DNA from: Paenibacillus sp. JCM 18996
GTDB taxonomy: Bacteria > Bacillota > Bacilli > Paenibacillales > NBRC-103111
Length of the DNA stretch: 45,153 nucleotides
Assembly (NCBI GenBank): GCA_001313085.1
Contig: BBFE01000032.1
Coordinates: 1-45,153, forward strand
Direction: 5' to 3'
Below the pieces are notes generated by a model that worked only from the letters and a program-made list of their open reading frames with translations, was not told the DNA's origin and did not search any database. Positions 21,235 through 30,780 of the stretch are shown piece by piece; within the stretch, counting starts at the first letter, position 1; each line of letters starts with the position of its first letter. A program made the translations under genes and the position numbers.

Positions 21235-21307
21235 TCGGCGGAAGTAACGATGATAATCCGCGAGAAACAATGATAAGCTAAAAGCACCAATGATAGGTCG
21301 AATGATT
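21229..21307 (+). repeat. ATGAT array, 19-20 bp period, between iolG and iolB
   Basis: ATGAT occurs at 21231, 21250, 21270, 21290 and 21302; the first four are 19, 20 and 20 bases apart and each follows AACA, AACG, AACA or ACCA. The first copy includes the iolG stop codon. It fills the only sizeable gap (92 bases) in the second half of the iol operon. Confidence 0.5.
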
Positions 21308-21326
21308 ATCGGAAGGAGAAATGTGT

Positions 21327-22144
21327 ATGTCTGAGCTGATTGTGAAACCGCTGTCTTCCCCAAACGAAGATGGAAGCGTTCTGAACATCACCCCACAGAC
21401 CGCGGGATGGGAATATGTCGGTTTCGAAATCGTCCGGCTTTCAGAGGGCCAGCTACTGAGCAGGGAGACAGGGGGTCGGGAGGTGTGCCTCGTGCTGCTC
21501 AGCGGCAGGGCGGATGTCAGCACCCGGGAAGAACAGTGGCGGAACGTCGGAGAACGCATGAATGTGTTTGAGAAAACGCCCCTTATTCCGTATACGTGCC
21601 GAACAATGACCGGTATGAGGTGCGGGCGGAGACTCAGCTTGAGCTCGCAGTATGCTCGGCGCCCGGCCGGAGCGGCCATAAGGCGCGTCTGATCGGGCCT
21701 CAGCAAGTGAGTGTGGAAATGCGCGGATACGGAAATATCCAGCGTCAAGTACACAATATTTTACCGGAGCAGGAGCCTGCCGACAGCTTGCTCGTGGTCG
21801 AGGTGTTCACGCCGCAAGGGCATTGGTCCAGCTATCCGCCCCATAAACATGACCGCGACGCGCTGCCGGACGAATCGATGCTGGAGGAAACATACTACTT
21901 CCGGGTGGAGCCTGAGCAGGGTTTTGCAATGCAGCGGATTTACACGGACGACAGGTCCCTGGATGAAACGCTGATCGTCGGCGACGGGCAGGCAGTGCTC
22001 GTGCCTCGCGGATATCATCCGGTTTCGGCTCCTCCGGGATACGGAGTGTATTACCTGAATGTCATGGCCGGTCCGAAGCGCATGTGGAAGTTCCATAACG
22101 ATCCGGATCATGCCTGGATTATGGCGAAGCCGCAGAAAGATTGA
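21327..22144 (+). CDS. iolB: IolB, 5-deoxy-glucuronate isomerase, frameshifted
   Basis: Cupin-fold isomerase that turns 5-deoxy-D-glucuronate into 2-deoxy-5-keto-gluconate for IolC. Motifs: FTPQGHWSSYPPHKHD (metal-binding His residues), EETYYFRVEPEQGFAMQRIYT and VPRGYHPVSAPPGYGVYYLNVMAG. AAGGAG at 21313-21318 is 8 bases before the ATG at 21327, whereas the upstream ATG at 21321 is too close, so MSELIVKPL is the start. One break near 21596, in VPNNDRYEV. About 272 residues, normal. The stop overlaps the start of the regulator (TGATG). Confidence 0.9.
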
Positions 22145-23165
22145 TGAAAGCGACCATATACGATATTGCCCGTGAAGCCGGCGTGTCTATCGCGACGGTT
22201 TCCCAAGTGATCAACGGCAAAGGAAAGATCAGCGAGGAGAGGCGCAGCGAGATTATGTCGATCATGAAGAAGCTGAATTACCAGCCCAGTGTGATCGCCT
22301 CCGCCTTGACCGGCAAAAAAAAGACTTACACTTTAGGACTTCTCGTTCCCGATATCTCGAACCCTTTTTTCGCCGAAATCGCAAGAGCCATCGAGGATGA
22401 AAGCGAGCAGCTTGGCTACAGCCTGATCATTTGCAGTACGGACAACCGGGACGAACGGGTGGAGAGGTATTTGAGGCTTCTGCTGCAAAAGAGCGTCGAC
22501 GGCTTGATCATCGGCACCGGATGGATAACAAAGAGCTGCTCGATCCCCTGCTGGAGCGCGGCATCCCCGTCGCCATGATCGCGCGGGAAATGCCGTCCCG
22601 TTCCGTCCATACGGTGGTTGTCGACGATTTCACAGGCGGCGTGCTGGCGGCACGGAATCTGCTGGAGCTGGGTCATACCCGGATAGCCGTGTTGGCGGAA
22701 CAAGAGAAAGTCGTCTCAAGCCGGGAAAGGGTGAGGGGCTTTCGGCAGGCCATGCTGGAACGCGGACAGGAGTTGCCCGGCTCGTGGGTGTGCAGCTGCA
22801 ACTACGCCATCGAGGACGGGAAGCTCTGGACGCTGGAGCTGCTCCGGCAGAGCGATCGTCCGACAGCACTGTTCTGCTGCAACGACCTGCTGGCCATCGG
22901 TGCGATCCAGGCCGCCAGGGAGCTGAGCCTGCGTCTGCCGGCCGACCTGTCGGTTATCGGTTTCGATAATACGATCCTCGCTTCGGTGACGGATCCTCCG
23001 CTGACGACGGTCGCCCAGCCTATTGACTCGATGGCTACAACGGTGGTCGACTTATTGATCGGGCAGATCAAGAAGGTTTCCTCCGCTCGGCAGCGCATAG
23101 TCCTGCAGCCCGAGATTATTGTACGAGCATCCACTGCCGCACCGGCAGCCGGCTTGCAGAAATGA
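22144..23165 (+). CDS. LacI-family regulator of the iol operon, frameshifted
   Basis: DNA-binding repressor with an N-terminal LacI helix-turn-helix (TIYDIAREAGVSIATVSQVING) and hinge, then a periplasmic-binding-like sensor domain (LGLLVPDISNPFFAEIARAIE, LFCCNDLLAIGAIQAARE, LSVIGFDNTILAS). One break near 22520. It is the last gene of the iol operon and starts on the iolB stop, so it probably represses its own operon through the palindromes at 13876-13912. B. subtilis uses an unrelated DeoR-type IolR, so the regulator type differs. Inducer unknown; an inositol catabolite is likely by position. Confidence 0.85.
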
Positions 23166-23200
23166 GAAACCCTATCGGAGACTAATAAAGCGATGAGAGT

Positions 23201-23235
23201 AAAAAAAAGAATAGCTGCCTGATTAGGCAGCTATT
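23201..23235 (-). terminator. Terminator, 11-bp perfect stem
   Basis: AATAGCTGCCT (23210-23220) pairs with AGGCAGCTATT (23225-23235) over a 4-base loop. An A8 run at 23201-23208 is the T-tract for minus-strand transcripts. It ends the DUF3298-like gene and may also stop iol transcripts. Confidence 0.85.
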
Positions 23236-23240
23236 TGCAT

Positions 23241-23969
23241 TTATTCGTGCATTATTGAGCTGAGGAATACGAGGCCATTTTTTATGGTCTAAGACTTCTT
23301 GACGTTGAGCTGCAGTTGAGCTACTGTCTTCTTCAGGCATGTTGAGGTTCAATAAATCATTTTTTTCCCAGCGGGCCTTCCTCATCGATCATATCCTGAA
23401 TCTCATACACCGAGACAGGAAAATACTGAAAGCCGTACACATAAGCCGCAATCTCATACAGTTGAAAGAACAGAACAAGCGCTTTATCGGCGATATAAAA
23501 AAAATCCTGGTCCGGACGAATCCCCTTGAAAGGCTCCAATAGATTGATGTTTCGCGCTTGAATCTGGGCCTGGACAATGGTGGAGAGCTTTTTTTTACAT
23601 AATCGGTTCCCGGTTTAAAAAAAAGGTCACGAAGAGAGAACAGAGTCCCCGTATTTACATCAAAAGTGAGCGGCTTCTGCAAAGTCATCCCATGCGCCCC
23701 GCCGGAAAAAAAGCGTAATTGAACAAGCTGAGGCTGAGTATTCTCCGTTCATTCGTTTTCAGCTCATAGTAACCGCTCGATTCCGTATTCGGATTTTGCG
23801 GATACCCCTGCTGATGGGCAATTTTGCCTACTTCGGCACTGATTGTCTTGTTTATTTTATGATAGCTTGGGGAATCCGGCAGTTCGGCGATCAGGGGATA
23901 CTGCACATCGAGCTTAGGCCTGACAAAACGGTACGTTTGTATATTGACGGGAAGCAGCTCTTTGTTCAT
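23241..23969 (-). CDS. DUF3298/RsiV-like domain protein, frameshifted
   Basis: Soluble protein resembling the DUF4163-DUF3298 module found in RsiV and PdaC. N-terminal part: LDVQYPLIAELPDSPSYHKINKTI. The central domain has LTFDVNTGTLFSLRDLF and the C-terminal QLYEIAAYVYGFQYFPVSVYEI, the typical YEIxPYxxG-like motif of DUF3298. ATG 23969 lies 8 bases from AAGGA; the ATG at 23978 is too close. Breaks occur at several A/T runs (for example near 23590, 23615 and 23363). After repair the frame can end at TAA 23241, directly before the terminator. No signal peptide or membrane helix is visible, unlike RsiV, so it is probably cytosolic or incomplete at its N-terminus. Confidence 0.65.
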
Positions 23970-24112
23970 GCGGATCATCCTTATTTTTTGTACTATGTAT
24001 ATTCCGTGCTGGGCGTCCGGGTTCGCTCACAAGCGGGCATTTCATAAAAAAAAGTGAACATTTGTGTTACAATTAGTAAGTAACGATTCCAACGGGAAAG
24101 GACGAGAGAGAC

Positions 24113-25125
24113 GTGCTGTTTACACCTTATACAGTGAAAGAGCTTACTCTGAAAAAAACCGGATCGTCATGTCGCCTATGTGCATGTACTCCTGCGAACA
24201 AGAGGACGGAATGGTGAACAACTGGCACAGGGTCCATTATCCGAGCCGCGCCGTGGGGCAGGTTGGGCTGATTATCCTCGAGGCTACGGCGGTGACGGCG
24301 CAGGGGAGAATTTCCCCGAACGATCTGGGGATTTGGAGTGATGAACATATTTCCGGGCTTCGGGAGCTAGTTCAGCTGGTGCATGAGCAGGGAAGCTCAA
24401 TCGGAATTCAAATCGCCCATGCGGGGAGAAAAGCGGTAATACCGGGTACTATTGTGGCGCCTTCGGCGATCGCTTTTGACGAAAACAGCAAAGTGCCGGA
24501 GGAAATGACGCGGGAACAGATTCAGACGACCATTCAGGCCTTTATAGATGGAGCCCGCAGAGCGAAGGAAGCAGGATTTGACCTGATCGAAATCCATGCG
24601 GCACATGGATACTTGATTAACGAGTTCCTGAGTCCGCTTGCGAACCGGCGTGAAGACGAGTTTGGTGGAGACCGCGAGGGAAGGTACCGTTTTCTCGGAG
24701 AGGTCATTGACGGAGTCAAAACGATCTGGAACGGTCCGTTGTTCGTCCGGATTTCCGCTAACGAATACCATCCGGAAGGCAATACGATGGACGATTTCGT
24801 GTACTTCGCTGAGCGCATGAAGCAGCAGGGAGTGGATCTCATCGACTGCAGCTCCGGCTCAATCGTGCGGGCCCATATCGATACATTTCCCGGCTATCAG
24901 GTTCCTTATGCGGAGGAGATTCGGAGACGGGCAGAGATTGCCACAGGTGCTGTCGGTCTAATAACGGACGCCGAGCAGGCTGAGAACATTCTGCAGGAAG
25001 GCCAGGCGGACCTGATTTTCCTCGCAAGGGAACTGCTGCGTGATCCTTATTGGCCGCGCAAGGCTGCAAAACAGTTGGGAGTGGAGATCACACCGCCAAA
25101 ACAATATCTGCGGGCTTGGTCGTAA
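24113..25125 (+). CDS. namA: NADPH dehydrogenase NamA (old yellow enzyme family), frameshifted near the start
   Basis: FMN-dependent ene-reductase that reduces activated C=C bonds with NADPH (B. subtilis YqjM). Family landmarks: [11 protein letters not shown] with the redox-tuning Cys, [11 protein letters not shown] and [16 protein letters not shown] with the substrate-binding His residues, and FVRISANEY with the catalytic-site Arg. GTG 24113 after AAAGGA gives [15 protein letters not shown] once the A7 run 24152-24158 is read as five. The longer open frame starting at 24064 has an unrelated N-terminus and is an artefact of that run. About 337 residues. Confidence 0.9.
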
Positions 25126-25160
25126 CATTGCAATCGTAAGGCGAGGCTTGGGAATAAAGA

Positions 25161-25188
25161 AGAGCACTGGTCGTTTGGCCAGTGCTCT
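25161..25188 (+). terminator. Hairpin after namA
   Basis: AGAGCACTGG (25161-25170) pairs with CCAGTGCTCT (25179-25188), ten base pairs. Only a short T-rich tail follows (GTTCTTT). It could serve both namA and the converging ydjO. Confidence 0.7.
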
Positions 25189-25218
25189 GTTCTTTGGCAT
25201 TTATGCGGGATGCCAGCC

Positions 25219-25433
25219 TTATTTGGTATGCATCGGGTTGTTGTGATTAGAGAGGCTCGGCAGCATTTTTTTTATTCCCTTAACCATCGGGGACTTGCAT
25301 ACGGGACATAACGGGCTTTCTTCGAAGGAAAAATTCTCTCTCATCCAACAGGTACATGTGTCTGTGCTGCACGTCCAAACAGAAGTTTGTTCTTCTTGAA
25401 TCGGTTCCATGTTTTTTTCTTAGAGAAATACAA
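25219..25433 (-). CDS. ydjO: YdjO-like cold-inducible zinc-ribbon protein
   Basis: Small protein of the YdjO family (cold-induced in B. subtilis, function unknown) with four Cys: WTCSTDTCTCWMRENFSFEE and PLCPVCKSPM, a likely zinc ribbon. The first in-frame ATG (25410) has no RBS. TTG at 25433 has AAGGAGG at good distance and, with the A7 run (25412-25418) read as five, joins in frame as LYFSKKNMEPIQEE, as in relatives. The A8 run near 25266-25273 encodes an extra Lys (GIKKMLPSL, usually GIxxLP). It lies beside cspA on the same strand. Confidence 0.75.
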
Positions 25434-25483
25434 TTGCAAATCCTCCTTATAAGTAGCCGTCTTTTAAGTCCTCAGAATAATTA

Positions 25484-25532
25484 GAAAAAAAAGAACTGCC
25501 TGCGACCAGAGGATCGGGCAGTTCTTTTTTTT
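25484..25532. terminator. Bidirectional terminator between cspA and ydjO
   Basis: AGAACTGCC (25492-25500) pairs with GGCAGTTCT (25517-25525), flanked by an A8 run on the left and a T8 run on the right, so either strand would end in a T-tract. It lies just downstream of cspA. Confidence 0.85.
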
Positions 25533-25541
25533 CTATGGAAA

Positions 25542-25745
25542 TTACAATTTTACAACGTTCTCAGCTTGCGGTCCACGGTTGCCTTGAACCACGTTGAATT
25601 GAACTTGTTGTCCTTCGTCAAGGGTTTTGAAGCCGTCGCCAGTGATTGCGGAGAAGTGTACGAATACGTCTTTTCCACCTTCAACTTCGATAAAGCCAAA
25701 GCCTTTTTTTTCTGCGTTAAACCATTTAACTGTTCCTGTTTCCAT
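25542..25745 (-). CDS. cspA: Cold shock protein CspA/CspB family
   Basis: Single-stranded nucleic-acid chaperone with one cold-shock domain. RNP1 is read as [10 protein letters not shown] and RNP2 as VFVHFSAI, followed by [16 protein letters not shown] 25745 has GGAGG nine or so bases upstream. The protein is 67 residues, one longer than usual, because the A8 run (T8 at 25704-25711 on the plus strand) gives AEKKGFGF instead of the near-invariant AEKGFGF. With five A the protein would be standard. The long untranslated leader upstream is typical of cold-shock genes. Confidence 0.93.
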   Translation of the reverse strand: METGTVKWFNAEKKGFGFIEVEGGKDVFVHFSAITGDGFKTLDEGQQVQFNVVQGNRGPQAENVVKL

Positions 25746-25793
25746 TTAAGAAAACCTCCAATAATTTGTTCATTGAACTAGATTTAATATGAA

Positions 25794-25886
25794 AATTCAC
25801 ATATTACAAAGAGCAACCATTTCCCAGTGGCGACCCTTTTTTTAATATGTGAATTTGGGTTCCATATATGCCAATGACTTATTATA
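25794..25886 (-). promoter_or_regulatory. cspA leader with 13-bp inverted repeat and -10 element
   Basis: On the minus strand TATAAT (25886-25881) is a -10 candidate, which would put the transcript start near 25874 and give a leader of about 130 bases. In it, the arms 25855-25843 and 25806-25794 (AATTCACATATTA and its exact complement) can form a 13-bp stem around 36 bases. No clear -35 is seen, though the T8 run in the spacer may be wrong. Confidence 0.5.
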
Positions 25887-25889
25887 ACA

Positions 25890-26249
25890 TACATTTTTTT
25901 TATAGTGCCACTAACTTTATCCAATTTTATTTCAGTTCTTAGAATTATTTTACCTGATTGCTTTGTTTTTTTATGCCTGTTTTGTTTGTAAAAGATTTGA
26001 TTGACGCATCTGTGGGCAATTTGGGGCACGCCAAGCTATGATGGGAAATATGCAGATAGCGGAATTCGGGTACGTTATATACTTCGATGCCGGTTGATCT
26101 CATTAATGCAGCAAGAAAATTCGCGTATATTCGGACCAATCATGCAATGCCGGCACTGTTTATCGCGAATTGCTGGGAATAAGGCCCGCAATGTCCTATG
26201 GTCTGAATGGAGTGCTGGCGATCATCAGTCCAGCTTGAGGCACGAACGG
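25890..26249. other. Region without a recognisable gene
   Basis: About 360 bases upstream of cspA and downstream of vanX. A plus-strand fragment near 26096-26170 (DLINAARKFAYIRTNHAMPALF) and a minus-strand frame of 64 codons are open, but neither has an RBS-supported start or a motif that I recognise. No hairpin terminator for vanX is evident. Confidence 0.4.
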
Positions 26250-26963
26250 TTACAGCGAGCAATGGCTGTACAACGCGGTCGGCTCCCCGGTGACCCGGGC
26301 CCAGAATTGGTTGCCGTAGTCAAAGTGCCACCATTCCTCGCTGTAGTTCGTGAACCCGGCGTAAGCCATCACGTGAAACAGCAGCCGGCGGTGGTCCCGT
26401 ACAATGCGCTCCTTGTTTCCAAGCCGTCCCGCATGCTGCTCCAACTCCTCATAATACCGGGTGCGGGAACGTTCCGTGAAATCGTCGAAGCCCGTGCCCA
26501 TTTCCACCATTTTGCCGACTGAGTCCAGCAAGCTTAAATCAATTGACGCACCGGTGAGATGAGGGGAAGGGTGCAGCGAATCAGCCACAGGTCTCGATAC
26601 ATACTTGGAAACGAGCTCTGACAACTCCTCGTTGCCAAGATGCGGGTGATCCTGCTGGAGACGGGAATGGAAAGCTTCATACAGGTACCGCTGCACCTGG
26701 ATAGCCTCCAAGCATCTAAGACGGCGAAACGGTAGCCCGAAGGCAGGCCTTTAGCCGCCTGCAGCAGACGTTCAGCCACGCCCCTGCGGGCAAAAGCCCC
26801 GTTGACAGCCCCGGGAACGCCGGTTTCAAAGTAAAAAAGGCTTTACTTCGATGCGTTTCGACAATCCCTCTAAAGAAACTAACGGTTCCCCGTTATCTTG
26901 TATAAGTACATTTCTCCAGCCCGTCACATCCTGTATTGGAGGAATCGGCTTAACCGAGTACAT
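26250..26963 (-). CDS. vanX: VanX-type D-alanyl-D-alanine dipeptidase, frameshifted
   Basis: Zinc peptidase that hydrolyses free D-Ala-D-Ala. The metal site is SPHLTGASIDLSLLD (the SxHxxGxAxD motif) and EEWWHFDYG (catalytic Glu and third His ligand). LDAWRPIQVQRYLYE, the conserved Arg region, appears once one C is restored near 26711. The N-terminal part (YSVKPIPPIQDVTGWRNV) starts at ATG 26963 behind AGGAAGG and joins after the T6 run near 26836 is read as five. About 238 residues. It is the last gene after murF and ddl; no vanH or vanA is present, so a role in dipeptide recycling is likelier than glycopeptide resistance. Confidence 0.85.
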
Positions 26964-27006
26964 GCGGGACATCACCTTCCTGACAAACCGTGCCCAACCG
27001 CAGACA

Positions 27007-28187
27007 CTACCGTTTCACGCCAAGCTTTCCGCCGCCTTTTCCTTTCAGCGCGAGCAGGTTGGTGTCGTAAGAGAACGTCAGGTTCGCCTGCTCCCTGGAT
27101 CTTTTCAGCGCCAGCTGAATGAGCCGGTCGGTCATTTGCTCGAAAGGTACACCCGTCGGCTCCCACAAATAGAAGGAAAGCGAGCCCGGAATCGTGTTGA
27201 TCTCGTTCACATAAACTTCTCCCGTGCTCTCATCGATCAGAAAATCGATACGGGACACTCCTCTGCAGCCCAGCTCAAGGAACGTCTGCACCGCAAGGCG
27301 CTGGATCTCGGACGTCTGCTCCTCCGTGATATTCGCCGGTATGATGCGGGCTGCGCCGCTCATGCCTTTGGAGCCGTCGTTCATGTATTTATCCTGGTAG
27401 CTGAGGATGTCGCTCGTCTTGCCGACTTCCTCGATCACGGAAGGCATGGCTTCTTCATAATCGCCCAACACGGAGCAGTTGACTTCCTTCAGCTCGGTGA
27501 CCATGTTCTCGACCAGGATCTTGTTGGAGAACTGGGTGACATTTTCGATCGCCTCAATCAGTTCTTCCTGGGTGCCCGCCTTTTGGACGCCAACGCTGGA
27601 GCCCAGGTTAGCCGGTTTCACAATGACCGGATATCCGAGCTGCGATTCCACTTTGCCGACGCATGCCTTCCGGTCATCGTTCCAATTTCTGGCGTTGAAA
27701 GCGACATAGTCGGTGACAGGAAGTCCTGCGGCGCGCAGGATCGTCTTCATCACCACTTTATCCATCCCCACAGCGGACGAAAGGACATCGCAGCCGGCAT
27801 AAGGGACTTTGTTCACTTCCAAAAGCCCCTGCAGCGCGCCGTCTTCGCCATAGGACCCGTGCGTCACGGGAAAAGCCACATGGATCTCGTTCACCAGGCT
27901 GCTTTTGAACATGCGGGGCTGCGGATCAAGAAGAAGATGCTTGCCGGACTCGTCGGTGGACAGGAGGACCCTTTTGGATTTGGAAAGAAGCGCGGGAAGG
28001 TCTTTGTACTGCTCGATATCGGAAAGAAGCTCGCCGGTGTACCAGTCTCCTTTTTTTTGCTGATATAGATCGGTACGGGTTCGTATTTATCAGAGTTTAA
28101 TGAGTGCAGGGCCTGCAGCCCGGAGATGACGGAAACCTCGTGTTCCACGGACATTCCGCCAAAAAGTACGCCGACTTTCGTTTTCAT
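27007..28187 (-). CDS. ddl: D-alanine--D-alanine ligase, frameshifted near the N-terminus
   Basis: ATP-grasp enzyme that joins two D-Ala for cell wall precursors. VGVLFGGMSVEHEVSVISG is the N-terminal motif with the substrate-binding Glu; PVIVKPANLGSSVGV and VEVNEINTIPG-type residues (VYVNEINTIPGSL) form the ATP and metal site. The omega-loop contains DKY, the Tyr typical of D-Ala:D-Ala ligases rather than the VanA type. A T8 run (28051-28058) read as six restores ISKKGDWYTGELLSDIEQY. ATG 28187 has AGGTTGT upstream, a weak RBS, 15 bases after murF. About 393 residues after repair, longer than DdlB and close to DdlA. Confidence 0.9.
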
Positions 28188-28202
28188 GGGACAACCTCCA
28201 AA

Positions 28203-29787
28203 TTATTCGTTGTAGTTATCGGGCAGATCATTCTCCAACAGCACGATGCTTCCGGCCTCGGCGACTGTCTGCATATGCTGGAGCGCTTCGTTGAGGTTTT
28301 TTTTGGCCACAAAATATTTCGACTCCGGATAAGCGGATTGTTTCAGCGCGTCCTGCAGAGGTATCGTCTGCTTGGTGCCGACCAGGATGATGTAATCGCA
28401 AACCTCGGCTGCATGCGCGGCAAAAGCGTGGTTCAGCTCATATTCCTTGTCGCCGAGCTCAATCATTCCGGGAGTGATCAGGATCTTCTTGCCTTCCATC
28501 TGCCCCAGCACATCCAGCGCTGCATTCGCACCTACCGGATTGGAGTTGAACGCGTCATCGAGAATGGTGATGTTCCCCGGGTTTTTTCTTGAGCTCCAGA
28601 CGGTGCTGCACAGGCTTGATTTTTTCTGACAAAAGAGGCCAGCTTCTCAAGCGGAATTCCAAGCTCCGAGCCTACCGCAGCGCAGGAGAGGATGTTGTAA
28701 ATATTATGCTCGCCCAGCAAAACCGTCTCAAACTCGGCCGAAGACCCGTCCTTTTTTTCTCGATGCGGAAACGGGTTCCTTTGCTGCTGATGGAAATATC
28801 GCACGCCCTATAGTCCACATCCTCGCTGCGGATGCCGGTTTTGACCACTTTGCAGGAGTTGCGGATTTTATAAGAAGCGATGTTCGGATCGTCGTAATTC
28901 AAAAAATGCTGTGCCGTCCGCAGGCAGACTCTCCACGAGCTCGAATTTGGTCGCCTGTACGTTTTCCAGCGTTTTGAAGGTTTCCAGGTGCTGCGGGCCG
29001 ATGGACGTAATGATTCCCATCTTGGGCTGGGCCAGGTCGCACAGCTCTTTAATATCGCCGGTCTGCTTCGCGCCCATCTCGGCAATGAAGATGTCGTGCG
29101 TCGGGCTTAAGGAGGAACGGACCGTTCTCGTCACGCCCATCGGGGTGTTGAAGCTCTCCGGAGTCATCAGCACGTTGAACTGTTGCGCCAGCACGGTATG
29201 CAGAAAATGCTTCACGCTCGTCTTGCCGTAAGAACCCGTAATTCCGATCACTAACAGATTTCGCATGCTCTGCACGATTCGGCGGGCATCGTTCAAATAC
29301 CTTTGGTTAATTCCCTTTTCAATAGGGCCGTTGATGGTATTTGCCGCAAAAAACAATAAGAGAAGGCATAAGGCTTGCGACGAACAAAAGCAGAAGGCCG
29401 AAGTCCCTGTCGGGCAAGCTGTTTGCGATGACAATGACGATAACCGCAAGGATGGCGATGGTTGTAAACAGCTTTTCACCCTTGGGGTATACACGAGGCT
29501 CTTTTTTTTCCTTTTCTTTGGACCGGGTTAAAAAACAGAACCGCGTACAGCATGCACCACAGAATCAGAGCGAAGACAGGAGCACCGAGCAGCAGAGGAA
29601 TTACAAACGCCAAAGGAATCCATTCCCTGACGGGAAGGATTTTGGCAAGATTCTGGCGGTTGTACCGGTAAAAGCGGTCGTTCATATACGAGTTCAACTG
29701 CAGCATATGGACGCTTCGGCGAATACGGATTCCCGCATAAAGCAGCCATACGGCTGCGGCTAGAACATAGATGACGGCATGGGTCAT
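28203..29787 (-). CDS. murF: MurF-like Mur ligase with N-terminal membrane segment, frameshifted
   Basis: Mur ligase that probably adds D-Ala-D-Ala to the UDP-MurNAc tripeptide. ITGSYGKTSVKHFL is the ATP P-loop, FNTPMGVTRTV and IAEMGAKQTGDIKELC are typical MurF motifs, LLGEHNIYNILSCAAVG is the central HNxxN signature, and GKKILITPGMIELG the C-terminal domain. The first 170 residues differ from ordinary MurF: helices near residues 4-22, 55-85 and around the LLLLFFAANT stretch suggest a membrane anchor. Breaks occur at T8, A7 and T7 runs near 29507, 29350 and 28755. Start ATG overlaps the stop of the upstream hydrolase (ATGA). About 528 residues after repair, against about 450 usually. Confidence 0.8.
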
Positions 29788-30565
29788 GATTGAGGGCGGC
29801 CTCCCTTGTCGTTGTTCAGGAAATTATTGATGATGATTAAAAAAAATTGCTGCGCTTTGTCTATGTAGGAGAAGTGGCCGGCATTCTTGAGCACGACGAG
29901 TCCTGCATCCGGTATTAGCTTTTCCATAAGCTGTCCATCGGAAACCGGCGTGGCCGTGTCGTTCTCGCCCCAAACGAGCAGAGTCGGGGCTTTAATCAAA
30001 GGCAGCAGATGGCGCAGGTCAATGTTAACGACTTTAACCATCGTCTGCTGCATTACGCCGGAGACGCTTTTATAATCGGTGGAGCCCAGCTTCGCTTTGA
30101 ATTTACCCAGCAGATCGTCTGAATATTGGCGTAGACCCGGCAGCTTCAGCAGGTTCTTGGCGGCCTTGTAGGTATATACCTCACGTAATAGCCCAGCTTG
30201 CGCTTCGGTTTGATGCCCGCGCTGTCGATCAGGATGATTTTACGGACCGGCCGGGAGGAGGCGTACATGATGGAGATGCGCCCTCCGTTGGAATGTCCGA
30301 CCAGAATCGGGTTCTCAATATTTAGGGAGGTTAACCATTTATGCAGAAAATCGGTGTACTCCGGGACTCCCCAAGCCACCGGGGGCTCGTCGCTTTCGCC
30401 GAATCCGGGCAGGTCGATCGCGTATGTACGGAAATTTCGGGACAGGAAATCCTGGACCATCCTGAAGCTCTGCAGGTTGGCTCCCCAGCCGTGCAGCAGA
30501 ACGACAGCGGGCCCTTCGCCCTGTACGGTATAATTTATATGTAAGCCGTCGACAGTTACATTCAT
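29784..30565 (-). CDS. Alpha/beta hydrolase, frameshifted
   Basis: Single-domain alpha/beta hydrolase. VVLLHGWGANLQSF carries the oxyanion HG motif, LVGHSNGGRISI the nucleophile Ser in GHSNG, LLVWGENDTATP the acid Asp, and NAGHFSYID the catalytic His. The family also contains esterases, lactonases and C-C hydrolases; the substrate is not readable. Start ATG 30565 follows AAAGGG. The lid region between 30180 and 30060 contains at least one break. It is the first gene of an operon with murF, ddl and vanX, so a cell-wall-linked or detoxifying role is possible but unproven. Confidence 0.8.
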
Positions 30566-30667
30566 CGGATCAACACCCTTTAGATTTATTAAGCAGGACG
30601 CGTTATAATGAATCGGATGCGGTAACAAATATATGGAAAATCATGGGATGATTATCCTATTTTACAT

Positions 30668-30694
30668 AAAAAAAAGCCCAAATTATTCCTTGGG
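30668..30694 (-). terminator. Terminator downstream of the hmp relic
   Basis: On the minus strand CCCAA (30694-30690) pairs with TTGGG (30681-30677), followed by GC and eight T (30675-30668). The stem is short. Confidence 0.55.
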
Positions 30695-30780
30695 TCAGGA
30701 AGGTCATTGGCCTCTGTATGCGGAAAATTTAAGGTCCGAAATGATAGGAATTCACAACCTTTATCTTAACATAAACGGGT

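Noticed and set aside
13900..23165. Decay of the iol operon into pseudogenes
   Set aside because: Conserved residues are kept across all breaks and the breaks share the A/T-run and lost-base pattern seen everywhere in the window, so sequence error is the better explanation.
24064..24160. Long N-terminal extension of NamA
   Set aside because: Reading the A7 run as five gives the family N-terminus from GTG 24113; the extension is read in the wrong frame.
26001..26522. Plus-strand 173-codon open frame
   Set aside because: The second half is antisense to vanX and no family features are visible in the first half.
26851..28068. A 405-codon plus-strand open frame
   Set aside because: It lies antisense to ddl and vanX, which have clear motifs; its sequence has no recognisable domain or supported start.
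26250..28187. A vancomycin resistance cluster of the vanHAX type
   Set aside because: No vanH lactate dehydrogenase is present and the ligase keeps the omega-loop Tyr of D-Ala:D-Ala ligases.
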